From Petasospora fabianii (lineage: Eukaryota; Ascomycota; Saccharomycetes; Phaffomycetales; Wickerhamomycetaceae), in the NCBI GenBank assembly GCA_022641835.1, contig CP048723.1, positions 310,001-374,000 on the forward strand: a DNA stretch of 64,000 nt. The letters run 5' to 3'. The notes under the pieces were generated by a model. It searched no databases. It saw only the letters and a list, made by a program, of their open reading frames with translations, and was not told the origin of the DNA. Position numbers and translations under genes: made by a program. Of this stretch, positions 47,564-58,700 are shown piece by piece. Position 1 is the stretch's first letter; each line of letters starts with the position of its first letter.

Positions 47564-48657
47564 ATGAAAATGGTGCTCAGGCAAATAATTGAGTCACTAC
47601 CTCCAATACTCTTGGTAAGTTCTCCGTTGTTTTGATTAGATCAAAAGACATTAACAAATAGCCATCCTCAGCTCGCAAGTCCACTTTCACAAATACGAGA
47701 AGTTAAGAGGTCACACACCATCTATGGTCTTTCTTTCGACTACATCATCCTCTCAGTAGGTTGTCTCATAGTTCACCTAGACCAGTCCATTGGGTTACTA
47801 ACCTTGTCATCAGTTCGTGGAGGCCTTAGCATCGGTTTCATTCACCTTAACGTATGTGCACTCCTCCTTCATTAAACAACAATATGCCGCGAGATTCCCC
47901 ATACACCCAGAAGCTCCAATAAGAATGTCTCGAATTATGACTGATCTGGGCTCTATCTTGGTCTTAACTGTTCTTTCAGCACAATGCCTTTCGAAGATGG
48001 AGACAAGGCACATGCTTCAAACAGTATCCCAAAGTGTATGGTTCTTTCTTCTTGTGCTTCTCTTGCTTGGACTATGGATTCTTTCTAATGCCCGGTTAGA
48101 TGATTATCGCATGCTTGGAAAGCATGGTGTTTACCTTATTGACTTTGTTGACTATCTTTGGTTTGTTGAAAACCTTGTCGCCGCGTTCAAGTGGACTGGG
48201 CAGGTACGTACCATTACTCTATCTTCACGCTATATTATTACTGAACATTACCTAACCCTTTACTACAGATCCAGACTAACTTCCTGGGAATGCATTTCTG
48301 TCGAGTGGTGGAGCCGTCCATATATATTGACATCGTGACAGCCGTAGCTGTTATCTCAGCACGGTCCTTCGACACAAACGCTGCATATTATGAATTTCCA
48401 ATCGTGAGTAACCAATCCTTCTTGAAGAGCTATTGACTAGACTACTAACCATAGACTAAGAATGATGCAGGATTCGTGACATATCTAGTATGTACACATT
48501 TTGTAGCCCGCCTGCCCTTTTAATGTCTACTAACACTAACATACAGCTACGCCTTGTCTTCTGCGTTGGGCTACTTTATCAAAAGAAAATCTACAATTTC
48601 GTACCTCGTCGTTTACCCCAGATCTCGGAAATAAAAGGCGTTGACCGTCAATCATGA
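47564..48657 (+). CDS. ERS1: Cystinosin-like PQ-loop membrane protein (ERS1 type), six exons
   Basis: Exons are 47564-47614, 47672-47755, 47814-48203, 48269-48403, 48455-48487 and 48547-48657. The five introns are 51-65 bp. Donors are GTAAGT, GTAGGT, GTACGT, GTGAGT and GTATGT; branch points are ACTAAC, CTAAC or TTAAC. Every intron is phase 0. The spliced product is 267 residues, with about seven hydrophobic segments. The first PQ-loop-like part reads 'SPLSQIREVKRSHTIYGLSF', followed by 'FIKQQYAARFPIHPEAPI' as in cystinosin (FI.EEY..R.P). The second reads 'FKWTGQIQTNFLGMHF'. Cystinosin exports cystine from lysosomes; yeast Ers1 lies on the vacuole/endosome. Both loops lack the plain PQ dipeptide, so transport is inferred. 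Intron 1 could have a slightly different acceptor; an internal ATG at 47570 is an alternative start. Confidence 0.75.
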
Positions 48658-48701
48658 GACAACATTCTATTTAGGCACTAAGGGCACGTACAATGATTTA
48701 T

Positions 48702-50180
48702 TTACAGTCTCTTACCGAGTAGCTTGGTAGCCCATACAACGCCGACAGGTATCTTTCTATCCTTATCTTTGAAATCGTTCAGCTCCAATGCTTCGGTATT
48801 CTTCTTCAAATTTTCAACCTCCTCATGCATCATCTTCTTTAATAGTGGATCGGAGGTGATCACAACACCATTGGTCTCCAGGTCAAAGTTGTATGCCCTT
48901 CTGGTATAATTTGAAGAGCCAATAATGGTGATGCTCGGTTCAAGCTCACCCGGTGCGGTTGCCCAGAGCCCCTTAGCATGATATGACCAGCCATCACCAA
49001 CATTAACAACACCTCTTTTCCACTCCCTAAGCTTAATGTCGTCCGATCTCCCACTCTTATACACTTCACGAAGGAAGGTTTTCGATAGATATAAATACGC
49101 ATCTGGGAGATATTTCGAGACACCGTTAGACTTGAAGAAACCATTGGCGAATGGCGATGCTGTAATCACAGTTCCCTTCGATTGGGCAGCGATAAGTTTT
49201 GTTCTGATATCTGGAAGCATGTTGAAGTATCCTGCCGTGAAGTTCCAGAGAACTTTGGTATCATTGAGGTAGTCCAAAAGTGACAGAACAGACTTTTTTT
49301 CTGTTGAGGCGTCTCGGCCCTGCATGAATAGTGGTGTAAACTGTGAGACCGGATAAACATGTGTTTGTTTCTGTGGGTCGGAACCAATCACAGAAGATGA
49401 CTTCTTAAAGGCAAGCAGCTCAGTAAGAATCTCCGTAGAGCCCTTGATGAAGGACGATGGGTCTTTAGTTGGTTCTGAGAGTAAGTTTGTTTTTGGCCAC
49501 TTCAAGAGAAACTTGGACTCGTTATTAGAGTGGAACAACTTGTAACTGAGAGACCCCAGAGTGCTCTGGATTTTGTAGTAGTAGTTAGTGAGATCCTCGG
49601 ACTTGAAGAGATAGTATCTATCTTGACGATTTGTGAAGTAGTCTGATGAGAGGTTAGCACCGGAAAGAATCACCTCGTCGTCAAAACCATAGATCTTCAT
49701 ATGCTGCAATCCGAAACCCTCATTAAATCTCTTTGGGACGACCCTTTTAGCAAGACCATGTAGATGCGGTGTGTGATACATCCTTATATCCACCTGTGAC
49801 TCATGGTCTTTCATCAAATTGGCCAACATAGAGGCTGACGACTTTGAAGGGGCCTCTCTTGTCCCACGAAGCGCATCTGTGAGAATGTGGACCTTGAGAC
49901 CCGGCCTTGATTTCAACGCCTTTGATATACACTCAATCAACTCATCCTGGGACTTTCCGATGTATAGAGAAGATAAAAAAATTCTCTTCTCCGCCGTGGA
50001 GATCTTGTGTTTGAGCGTGGAATAGAAATCTGCGGGGTCCCTCATGATCTCAACCTGCCCTTGGCCAAGATCAAAACGTGGTGCAATTGAGTCGAGACGT
50101 CCAGCTAAGCTGCGCACCTGAGCATTGAGTGGCAGGACTTCTGTTGCCATTCTAGAGTAGGCTCGTCTGAGAAGGCTCAT
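48702..50180 (-). CDS. PGS1: Phosphatidylglycerophosphate synthase, mitochondrial
   Basis: Pgs1 makes phosphatidylglycerophosphate from CDP-diacylglycerol and glycerol-3-phosphate, the first committed step to cardiolipin in the inner mitochondrial membrane. The 492-residue protein (yeast 521) belongs to the phospholipase D superfamily. The first HKD motif is complete (HMKIYGFD, His160, Lys162, Asp167), followed by 'SGANLSSDYFTNRQDRY'. The second is HAKGLWAT (His401, Lys403) followed by 'GSSNYTRRAYNFDLE', with a non-Asp residue in the third position. The N-terminus (MSLLRRAYSRMATEVLPL) suits mitochondrial import. It converges on ERS1 with 44 bp between stop codons. Confidence 0.95.
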   Translation of the reverse strand: MSLLRRAYSRMATEVLPLNAQVRSLAGRLDSIAPRFDLGQGQVEIMRDPADFYSTLKHKISTAEKRIFLSSLYIGKSQDELIECISKALKSRPGLKVHILTDALRGTREAPSKSSASMLANLMKDHESQVDIRMYHTPHLHGLAKRVVPKRFNEGFGLQHMKIYGFDDEVILSGANLSSDYFTNRQDRYYLFKSEDLTNYYYKIQSTLGSLSYKLFHSNNESKFLLKWPKTNLLSEPTKDPSSFIKGSTEILTELLAFKKSSSVIGSDPQKQTHVYPVSQFTPLFMQGRDASTEKKSVLSLLDYLNDTKVLWNFTAGYFNMLPDIRTKLIAAQSKGTVITASPFANGFFKSNGVSKYLPDAYLYLSKTFLREVYKSGRSDDIKLREWKRGVVNVGDGWSYHAKGLWATAPGELEPSITIIGSSNYTRRAYNFDLETNGVVITSDPLLKKMMHEEVENLKKNTEALELNDFKDKDRKIPVGVVWATKLLGKRL

Positions 50181-50362
50181 GTGCCCGTCTGCGAGTAAAT
50201 CTTAGGAGCAGTTGGATGCTGTGAGGGTGGAGAATATACCCGAGCCGGGCACTTTATGATTTTTTTTTTTTTATCGAGATACGATCAGACTGATTGGAGC
50301 TTCAACCTGGACACAACGACCGAGAAAGACAGACGGTTTTTACAACACGGGGGTTCGACAAG

Positions 50363-50872
50363 ATGGTACTGGACGGACATTGGGAGAATGCCGAATATGT
50401 CAATGACGACAACATCAGGATCTTTCTCACAACACAGCCGATCTCCATCTCTGAGGGCATTGATTTCGTAAAGACAGAAGGCGCAGGTGCGGTTATCTCT
50501 TTTGGGGGCACGACTAGAGACTCGTTTGAAGGCAAGGGCGTCGAGGACCTGAGTTATGAAGCTTACCACGAGCTTGCACTAAGGACATTAACAAAAATTA
50601 CGAGGGAGGCTATTGCCAAGTTCAAGGATGCGAACAAGGACGAGTGTATCCACAGGGTCTATCTCTGTCACCGTCTCGGAGTCGTACCTGTCAAGGAGGA
50701 GAGCATTGTGCTATGTCTGAGCAGCACACATCGCCAGGAAGGTTGGAATTGTGGCATTTGGATGCTTGATACAATCAAAGAACGAGCTGAAATTTGGAAG
50801 AAAGAGAACTACACAGATGGTAGTGCATCGTGGAAGGAAAATGATAACTCCAACGTGCAGAGCCGGACTTGA
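50363..50872 (+). CDS. Molybdopterin synthase large (catalytic) subunit, MoaE/MOCS2B family
   Basis: This subunit transfers sulfur from the small subunit's C-terminal thiocarboxylate to precursor Z, giving molybdopterin for the molybdenum cofactor. The 169-residue product is a full MoaE domain: 'GAGAVISFGGTTRDSFEGKG', then 'LSYEAYHELALRTLTKI', 'HRLGVVPVKEESIVLCLSST' followed by HR, and the active-site lysine region 'IKERAEIWKKE'. It is close to human MOCS2B. The frame is open upstream but has no ATG, so ATG 50363 is the start. S. cerevisiae and most yeasts lack this pathway; in yeasts it serves nitrate reductase. Its presence implies other molybdenum cofactor genes elsewhere in the genome. 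Confidence 0.95.
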   Translation: MVLDGHWENAEYVNDDNIRIFLTTQPISISEGIDFVKTEGAGAVISFGGTTRDSFEGKGVEDLSYEAYHELALRTLTKITREAIAKFKDANKDECIHRVYLCHRLGVVPVKEESIVLCLSSTHRQEGWNCGIWMLDTIKERAEIWKKENYTDGSASWKENDNSNVQSRT

Positions 50873-51014
50873 TGGGATTATTATAAAGAAACTACAAGTC
50901 GAAATTACCTATGTACATGTGTAATATTTTGAATCCGAGGTCTCACTTATCATTATATGTTCCTAGTGGTACCTTCAAACTCTTTTACATTTCCATTGTT
51001 GGTCTTTCAAGTCA

Positions 51015-52181
51015 TTAAAAAGTAAAAGCTTCCTTGCTTCTACCAAGTGTCTCCACTCTCTTCTTCTCGTAGTTCCATCTCTTCAAAACAGAAGCCTTCT
51101 TCTGCTTTGGATCAACGAGGCCAATCGGCTCTGGCTGAACAGGTTTGAGGTACTTGGAAATCATTCTCTTCTTCTCAGCGTCAGTGATGTAAACGTTACC
51201 AAACAACAACTCTACAATCTGCTTTTTGGTCTTCTTGCCTTCTCTGCTCTGAACTAATGCGCCTAGTTGCTGTTCAAGCTCTGTAACCTTGGCCCTTCTG
51301 TCGGCCTCTGTGGTGAATGCAATGAGGTTGTACTGGTTGTCGAAAGAGACGGCTGAGTCAATCTTATTGGAGAGGGAGATGTAGGCGTTCTTGGAGGCAT
51401 CAGCGTCCTCAGTGGTCATCAGGCCCTTCTTGGAGTCAAGTTTGAGATCATGAAGATACACAGATGTCGTCGTAGCCTGTGCTTGATTAAGTGGGAGACC
51501 AGCTTTAATGTGGTTTCTAATCGAGAGAAGACGGGCAGCTGCTAACTGAGAGTCAGACTCTGTGAGGTCTGCAACGATGGATGTGATCTGGGAAGAGTAT
51601 GTAGATAACAGCTCCTGTCTCTTGGCTTCCCTTTGCTTCAGACTCTTGATGATCTCTGGTCTCATGAGGTGAGCCTTACGGCTCAGGTTGTTCTCCTCAA
51701 ACTGGGCCTTCTTGGCATCTGTGATTGGAACGTAACCGAGTCTTCTGATGCTTGGTTCAAAGTGAGCGGTCGGTAGTCTGAGATCTGGACGGAGGGCAAC
51801 ACCGATGAACTTTCTGTTTGGGTGGAACGGATCGAGGTAGAAACGAACGTAGCCCGGCTCCTTGGCGTAAATGGTGTGGTCCTTTCCAATGGCTGCGTTC
51901 TCTCCTGGGTAGAACTTGGTACCACGCTGTCTCATAAGGATCTGGCCTGTTTTCACTGGTTCATTCTCAGCAACCTTGGCCCCGAGACGACGACCTGCAG
52001 AGTCTCTCATGTTCGTTCTGGAACCGGCGACCTTCTTGGTAGCGGTACGCACCTGGAGAAGCGTATTGGAGCCCGTAACGTTGTTAATAGCCAATGGGAG
52101 ACGCTGAGCAGCCCTGTTCAAAGTGAGGGCAGAGATACCCCTCGTGACGGACACGAGCCTGCTGGTGCCCACGAAGCTCAT
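51015..52181 (-). CDS. MRP7: Mitochondrial large-subunit ribosomal protein bL27m
   Basis: Mrp7 is the L27 homologue of the mitochondrial 54S subunit, near the peptidyl-transferase centre. The 388-residue protein (yeast 371) has a presequence of about 45 residues. The mature start is 'VRTATKKVAGSRTNMRDSAG', then 'RRLGAKVAENEPVKTGQILM' and 'RQRGTKFYPGENAAIGKDHT', the bacterial L27 signature region. A long yeast-specific C-terminal extension fills the rest. It is divergent from SGF29. Confidence 0.96.
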   Translation of the reverse strand: MSFVGTSRLVSVTRGISALTLNRAAQRLPLAINNVTGSNTLLQVRTATKKVAGSRTNMRDSAGRRLGAKVAENEPVKTGQILMRQRGTKFYPGENAAIGKDHTIYAKEPGYVRFYLDPFHPNRKFIGVALRPDLRLPTAHFEPSIRRLGYVPITDAKKAQFEENNLSRKAHLMRPEIIKSLKQREAKRQELLSTYSSQITSIVADLTESDSQLAAARLLSIRNHIKAGLPLNQAQATTTSVYLHDLKLDSKKGLMTTEDADASKNAYISLSNKIDSAVSFDNQYNLIAFTTEADRRAKVTELEQQLGALVQSREGKKTKKQIVELLFGNVYITDAEKKRMISKYLKPVQPEPIGLVDPKQKKASVLKRWNYEKKRVETLGRSKEAFTF

Positions 52182-52601
52182 GGTTTTTTGAATGGGTTTT
52201 TGGTGATGTATAATCTAGTCCTTGATAGTGAAGAGTAGGATCGCCGAACAATTTTTTTTCGTGGTCGGTTCAGTGAAAGAGAGGACCTAGGAGAAGACGG
52301 CTTCCAAGGGACTTATCAGCAAATTTTGTGTGAGAGAGGCGAGTATTTATTGTTTCAGAATAGTAATAAAGCCCTTACCAGCTACCTTACAGCTTGGATT
52401 CTCAGGGACTACAAAATACATCCAACAAAGTGGACTCTTAAAACAACTAAAGTCAGCGCCTACAAGATACACCCGAACACCATCACTTTGCACAATCTCG
52501 AAACTTGGGGGAAAACGCGCTTCTCAGGTTTAAACCTCTTTAACAATAACAATCTGAGAGACTTCCACTTTCTCTTCAGATCATCATATCAAGTGACTAC
52601 G
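52182..52601. promoter_or_regulatory. Divergent spacer between MRP7 and SGF29
   Basis: The 420 bp are the shared promoter and the SGF29 leader. The SGF29 frame stays open upstream to about 52326, but no ATG lies in it. A T8 tract sits near 52252. No specific motif was recognised. Confidence 0.4.
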
Positions 52602-53309
52602 ATGGACGGTCAATGGGACATTGTCGTGTCTTCACTGCAGGACATTTTCAACAGCAACGCTGAGCTTGGTTTTGACGAGGACAAGGTTCTCGCTTCGGCA
52701 AAGCTCTCATCATACACCAAAGAGGAACTGGAGCAGGTGTTGCAGGACGTCAAGGATCACAAAGAGAACGTAGATAAAAGCCGAAGAGTTCTGAGCGAGG
52801 CTCTTGTTCACTTGCAGAATGTCATAACGGCAGAGACGAAGAAGAAACAGGAAGTGAAGCAGAAGAAGGGAAGAAGTTTCTGGTCAAGCCCATACAACGG
52901 CAGTGATAACATCATGGTGAAATCCGAAGTGGCGTTCAAACTGCGTCAGAAGGGTATGGAACCTGAATGGATTCAGTGTGAGGTTACCAGAATTCTTGGG
53001 GATGGTACCAAGTTTGAAGTGCGTGATCCTGAGCCTGATGAGCACGGTAACCCAGGTAAGACCTATAAGGCCACCTGGAAGGATGTGATTCAAATTCCGT
53101 TACCTGAGGATGAGGATGAATTGGCACCGTATCCACCGAAAACTCGCGTACTTGCTCGCTACCCTGAGACAACAACCTTTTATCCAGCAGAGGTTACTGG
53201 AACTAAGAGAGACGGTCGTTGCCGACTAAAGTTTGAAGGCGAGGAAGAGGAGGGCAAGGAGACAGAGGTTGACAGAAGACTGGTTCTTCCGCACCCACCG
53301 GGAAAGTAA
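52602..53309 (+). CDS. SGF29: SAGA complex subunit Sgf29 with tandem Tudor domain
   Basis: Sgf29 belongs to the histone acetyltransferase module of SAGA and reads trimethylated H3K4. The 235-residue protein (yeast 259) starts MDGQWDIVVSSLQDIF. A coiled coil lies at about 40-90. Two Tudor domains follow: the first with 'EVAFKLRQKGMEPEWIQCEV' and 'FEVRDPEPDE', the second with 'VLARYPETTTFYPAEV' and 'CRLKFEGEEEEGKE'. The aromatic Tyr and Phe that hold the methyl-lysine are present in TTTFYPA. The ATG at 52602 is the first in the frame. Confidence 0.94.
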   Translation: MDGQWDIVVSSLQDIFNSNAELGFDEDKVLASAKLSSYTKEELEQVLQDVKDHKENVDKSRRVLSEALVHLQNVITAETKKKQEVKQKKGRSFWSSPYNGSDNIMVKSEVAFKLRQKGMEPEWIQCEVTRILGDGTKFEVRDPEPDEHGNPGKTYKATWKDVIQIPLPEDEDELAPYPPKTRVLARYPETTTFYPAEVTGTKRDGRCRLKFEGEEEEGKETEVDRRLVLPHPPGK

Positions 53310-53551
53310 AATATGCCGAAGGCACCAATACCCCGTTTAATGAATGCTTATGAAATGAATAACTGTTTGATCTAAATACGGAATATAGAAAAAAGCGTCT
53401 TTAAGCACTAGTCTAATCGGATTATACTCACGTGACCTTCTCGAAAATTACCATATACGGAGTTCGTGAGAGCTTTGGGTGAAAAATGGTGGAGAGGCTG
53501 TCTCTGTTACCAAACAAGTCCAATTGGAAGCCGACCGTAGCAAATTCCACA

Positions 53552-54805
53552 ATGGCTGACCGCATGGACATTGACAGCGGTTACGAATCGCGTGCTAGAG
53601 ATGCCTCGCCGCGCAGAGATGGTGGCAACAGAGATCATGACTACCACAGAGACAGATCTCCCAGAAGAGGAGCCAGCTATGGTGGCCGTCGTGATAACTA
53701 CAACCCTCGTGAGCCTCGCCTCGAGGATATGAAGGATTCAGCTGGTGCCCCAGGGTCCCGAGACACTGATAGAAACTTTAACAATTCCATCTTCGTCGGA
53801 AATCTCGGCTACGATGTTGATTCTCAAGCTCTTAGACAGTACTTTGGAGGTGCCGGTCGCATCATCCGTGCAGATGTTGTCACTCAGGGAGGCCGTCACA
53901 GAGGTATGGCCACCGTTGAATTTTCGAATCATGATGAGGTGGACCGTGCCATCTCTCAATTCCACCAGACCGACTTTAACGGCCGTACCATCTTCGTCAG
54001 ACAGGATAACCCTCCACCAGCCAGCAGAGGCGGTGACAGATTTGCCGATAGAGGTGACAGAGGTGGAAGATTCAATGACAGAGGTGGATACAGTGGCGAT
54101 AGAGGCGGATATGGTGGTGAAAGAGGCGGATACGGAAGAGACAGATTCGGCGACAGAGGTGGCGACAGAGGAAGATTCGGTGACAGACCTCCAAGAACTG
54201 AGGGTCCGATCTCTGGACCATTCTATGAGGTTTTTGTCGGTAACCTTCCATTCAGAATTCACTGGGGAGAGCTCAAAGACTTATTCAGAGAGTGTGGTAA
54301 TGTTTTGCGTGTGATGATCAAGGAGGATCAATACACCGGCAGATCCAGGGGTTTCGGTTTTGTCTACTTCGAAAAGCACGAGGACGCATTGGCCGCCATT
54401 GAAAGGTTCAACGGCTACGAGCTGCAGGGCAGACGTATTGATGTTCGTGAAGGTAAGAAGAGCAGTGATGGTACCAACACCGGTGGCTCCTATGGCACTT
54501 CTTCCCCTGCCCCAACACTAACTAACTCCGCTTTCACTGAGGGAGTTCAAGCGAATGGCCCCGAGAGTGATACCATCTACGTCGGTAACATGCCATTTGC
54601 CACCTCCAACAATGACCTTAGAGATCTCTTCGGCACTATTGGACCAGTCAAGGAGGCCGAGATAACATACGCCGATGGCAGACCTGCCGGTGCTTCCGTC
54701 GTGCAGTTCGAGACCCCAGAACTCGCTGCTGAGTGCATCCAGAGACTCAACAACTACGAGTATGGTGGACGCAACCTGCAGATCTCCTACGCCCTGAGAC
54801 CATGA
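53552..54805 (+). CDS. SR-like RNA-binding protein with three RRMs (Gbp2/Hrb1 family)
   Basis: This shuttling mRNA export and quality-control factor type binds via TREX and Mex67. The 417-residue product has an Arg/Ser/Asp-rich N-terminus ([12 protein letters not shown]). RRM1 starts at about residue 78 ([10 protein letters not shown]), followed by an RG-rich linker with repeated GDRGG/RGGYGG (about 160-220). RRM2 starts near 225 ([20 protein letters not shown]) and RRM3 near 340 ([20 protein letters not shown]). The order of RRM1, RGG, RRM2 and RRM3, and the C-terminus ending '[17 protein letters not shown]', match Gbp2/Hrb1. The frame also has an ATG 22 codons upstream (53486); [11 protein letters not shown] is the more likely start. 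Gbp2 and Hrb1 are paralogues in S. cerevisiae only, so no single name is given. Confidence 0.9.
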   Translation: MADRMDIDSGYESRARDASPRRDGGNRDHDYHRDRSPRRGASYGGRRDNYNPREPRLEDMKDSAGAPGSRDTDRNFNNSIFVGNLGYDVDSQALRQYFGGAGRIIRADVVTQGGRHRGMATVEFSNHDEVDRAISQFHQTDFNGRTIFVRQDNPPPASRGGDRFADRGDRGGRFNDRGGYSGDRGGYGGERGGYGRDRFGDRGGDRGRFGDRPPRTEGPISGPFYEVFVGNLPFRIHWGELKDLFRECGNVLRVMIKEDQYTGRSRGFGFVYFEKHEDALAAIERFNGYELQGRRIDVREGKKSSDGTNTGGSYGTSSPAPTLTNSAFTEGVQANGPESDTIYVGNMPFATSNNDLRDLFGTIGPVKEAEITYADGRPAGASVVQFETPELAAECIQRLNNYEYGGRNLQISYALRP

Positions 54806-55001
54806 TTGTATTTTATTCACCAAAAAACTTTTTAATTGCACGTTTGATTTGTTGTTGTAATTTGATACATCTGTAGCTTAGAACCTCATGGCCACCCCGC
54901 GCTCAGGAAATTTCCCTTCTCCCCATCAAAAAGTTTAGGCAGGACCATAGCCCACCTGTCATAGCCAGAGCAAAAGTCTACCACAGACACTGCCAGACAG
55001 C

Positions 55002-55474
55002 ATGACCCCGTCAATTCTCCCGCACTCGATCATAACGTGGGCATTCTTACTTCTTGTGGTTGCTGCGATCGCTGCCTTCCACTTTCGATCACACTGGCGT
55101 GGGTACCAAGTCCGACCCTGTCCGCTTATCAAGACACGATACTAACAACAACTCACACAGTTCCACGTCTCCGTGCTTGGAGGGCCAGTCGTAACATCTC
55201 ACTAGGCCGCTACGAAGCACTTTCGTCATTCCAATCGGACCTTGAGGCCGGCCTCAGCTCAGGCACGTTCAACATTGGTGCTAACGTATCCTCGGGTGAT
55301 TCTCGCCAGGGCTTGGACGATACTGCGAAGAAACAGGTCTTGAAGATCATGGAGGAGAAGGGAATCTCGTTCGACGAGGCCAGACTTGAGTACATCAAGA
55401 AGAAACTCGCCGACAATCAGATTGGACCGGATGGTACTCCTCTGGATCCGAAAGCTGTAACTTTTGGAAAGTGA
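55002..55474 (+). CDS. UPF0357 family small membrane-anchored protein, two exons
   Basis: Exons are 55002-55098 and 55161-55474. The 62-bp intron has a GTGGGT donor, a TACTAAC branch point at about 55139 and a CACAG acceptor. Phase fits only this donor. The spliced 136-residue protein has one N-terminal hydrophobic segment (WAFLLLVVAAIAAFHF, about 13-28). The conserved UPF0357 block follows: 'GRYEALSSFQSDLEAGLSSG', then FNI, 'DSRQGLDDTAKKQVLKIMEE', 'FDEARLEYIKKKLADNQIGP' and a DGTPLDPKAVTF ending. It resembles yeast YCL012C, which as I recall also has an intron. Function is unknown. Confidence 0.85.
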
Positions 55475-55743
55475 GAGGAGACGTGGATCGGAATTGAGAT
55501 GGAGACCACAGATTATGTTTTACGACCGAAATGCCTATATATGTCTACAGTTTCATAAGTCACTTTTTTTTGCTTTAAGTGCTTGTGATCAAGTCTTCAA
55601 GAAGGTGGTGAGAGATCATTCTCAGCGCTCAAGGAGCTGGTTTCAGCGCAGAAAGTGTAGTAAGCTATTTTGGGGCCCTCAACAAGGCTCAGTAAAAGAT
55701 TCATCCAAGCGTCAATTTCATTCATTATCAAGAAAGTCATCCC

Positions 55744-58700
55744 TCAGTTGCTTTTCAAGAATTGGTAAAGATCTGTTGAAATGTTAACATCAGAATCAAT
55801 GAAGTCTGCGAGGTATTTGTGTGATGAGAAGGATCTCGGTAGTGTCTGGTAAGTATCAGAAGACTTCAGCATAGTAGGTACATCAGGGGCCCCTAGAACA
55901 TCAACAAGGTACCTGAATGATTCATCGTACTTCAGGGAGTTGTCCTGATCTTCGCCATCAGCAAACTCAGTCTGTTGAAGAACCTTTGTCACCAGCTGTT
56001 TCTCGTTCATACAAGACTTGAAGCTGGAAGTTCTGGTAGAATTTGGGCTTGGTTCTCTCTCCAGTTTAATGTTATCATTATCTGTGCCCTTCTTAGTATG
56101 AGTGGTAACGCTGCTGTTGATTTCGTCAAGTGAGCCACCAGCCGACCAACGTGTGGCCTCTTCCTCCTCTTCGAGCTCATCACCACCTACCTGGACACCG
56201 AACTTTTCAAGATCGTTCCCAGCATCAAAAGAGTCAAACATATTACCCTTCTTGAACTCCATTAAAGCATTATCCTCACCAAAAGTCTCAATCTCTGTTC
56301 TATGACTTTTTGGTGTATAGAAGACATCGTCATCCCTGTTCACATCCTCCATAGACTCATTGTTCACACCAACCCTCACAACGGGACTGTTGAACTCATC
56401 ATCAAGCGATCTGAATGTCAGGTTTCTCTCCACAGGTGTATGAAGTCCAACTGGCGGTGTATTCCCGGTCTTTAGCTCTCGGAGAACTGGCTGGTCCATG
56501 ACCATTTGTGCAGTTCGTGGTGCAGCAGCTCTCCCATCTGCTGGTTGTGGCCCAAACAGGGCAGTGAACTTCTCTGTTGGCCTATCAATCCTCAGTGGTC
56601 TTTGTGGAACCAACGGAGCAGCGTTCTTATTAAGCTGTGTCATCTTACTCAGATTACAATTCACTGAAGAGTTGTCACGGGTGAGGACCCAGTTACTAGA
56701 GGATTCAGCAATGGTTTCAACGTTCAACTCTGGAACCAGATCCTCATCAAAGATCGGGGTCATCGAAGACTCAAATGTATGGTAGTCGTCTGTGATCGAA
56801 ACCTCTGGAACGTTGTCATCAACATTTCCCATCAAATTGACTGGGGGTGAGGGTAGGGGGGCTGTGGAGTTCTGCGAAGACAGCCTTGTAGATGAAGTTT
56901 TTGATCTATGTGTCTCAAGCTTATTTTGAAGAGTGTTCACTGGTTGAGTTTGAGTGGGTCTGGAAACGGAGGGGTAAGAAGACGCTGATGGTACTCTTGA
57001 CTTCACCTTGGCAGAGGTTTTTGAGTTGTCCGCACTCGGTGTATTCTTCTTCTTCTTCTTCAGACCGAACATCTGGGAAAGTCTGTTCTTAAACTTTTGA
57101 GATTTCTTTGCTGACTTGCTTGGCGCAGCACTGTCCCTGTCGACAATCTTTGGCAGTGGCTTGTTGGAGTTGGCAGAGCTTAGGGATGACATACGTCTCG
57201 AGCTGATACTTGTAGCTCTAGTACCAATGCTCAAGTTGTTGCCAGACAAGGTACTCGAAGCCTTTCTCGAGCTCACCACAGAGCCATGGTTAACAATCAC
57301 ATTTGTAGATCTCTTGATAAGTTCTCTGTTGGTGAAAGCCAAAGACGGAAACAAGTCAACATTTTGAGAGCTTCTTCTGCGTGCTTCAAGAGATGAAACC
57401 TCCTCAGACAAATACCCTGGAAGCTCAACAGCATTGATTGTGTGGTGAATTCTCTCGCCGTTCATCGTCAAACCAGCAACGCGGATCATGTCATCATCAG
57501 TGAGTTTGGCGGAAATACCAGCAAACAATCCATACTTCTTAAGCAATGTAGCATCAACGTCGATATTTAAAAAGAATGCAATCTTTGAGCGTGAATTTTC
57601 ATTGTCATAGACAGATCTCTCATGGGCAGTGGCAAAAATGGACAACCCAAACTTTTCATTCTTGAACAAATGGAATGGAGTGGACTTCCCGAGGATTTTA
57701 GCCTTATTCACCAAAGCCGCAAACTTTGAGGCATCTTCAACTGTTAGCACAACACTTGACTTTGGGTCATTCTTGAAGATCACTCTTACACAATTCTTAC
57801 CGAATGCCAGAACCTCCAAGCCTCCTAACTCGGTCCAGGATGAGACTTTCATGTTAGGAATGGTGTTGATCGGGTTCTCGTTCATAAGTGAGTTCATCAA
57901 GACATCTGAGATCTTTGGCTTCATCATGCGGTCATCATCGACAGTGTCCTCTTCAATATGGGCAAATATCATGTAGTCATTGAATAGTACAACAACACCA
58001 CTTGATCCGTCGCTGTTGTCCTTAACATCGAATACACTTATCACTTTCCTGTTGAGCCATCCATAAGCGAGCATTGCTGGCCATCCTTCACAAATCTCAG
58101 TCAAGATCTTACCAGTCGGTGTGAAGACTCTTCTGTTGTACGGCTTCAATTCATCTTTACCGAACGAGTCGATCGTTTCAACGGAAGAGGTGTAGAACTT
58201 CTGAGCCATAGGTTCCTCAACAGAGCTCCAATGCTTGGTGGTCAAAAGTCTCTGCAAAATAAGCTTGATCTTTGTAAGATTCAATGGAGCCTTCATGATA
58301 GATGATATGACGGTTGGTGAGTAAGATGTTGGCAGTAGTTGCTCCATATTTTTGAGGAACTCGGCCTGGTCCTTAGAGAAACTCTTTAGTGCGGATTCGT
58401 GACGCATGTAGGCTTTGTAGAAGTAAGGAATAGTCGTACCACAAGCTTTTAAGACCTCATACCCTCCATGTGGAATAGCAGCCTTAAGGGACTCGAAGAA
58501 GATGCAATTAACTCTGGTAACCTCGTCAATTGTAGGTGGGAAGATCTTGTTCACCTTGGCAGCGGAAACCTCTGGGATCTTGCCACTCAATGCCTTAATT
58601 CTTGTTGGGATAACAACCTCACGAAGAAATTTGACTAATTGGGTTGTTATACTCTCTTTTAGCTGGAAGAGTTCCTTGCATATACTTGTTGTGAGGTCGT

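Noticed and set aside
50294-50362. N-terminal extension of the molybdopterin synthase subunit
   Set aside because: It starts at a TTG codon and is not part of the conserved domain; ATG 50363 is the natural start.
52326-52601. N-terminal extension of SGF29
   Set aside because: The frame is open but contains no ATG; the conserved Sgf29 N-terminus begins at 52602.
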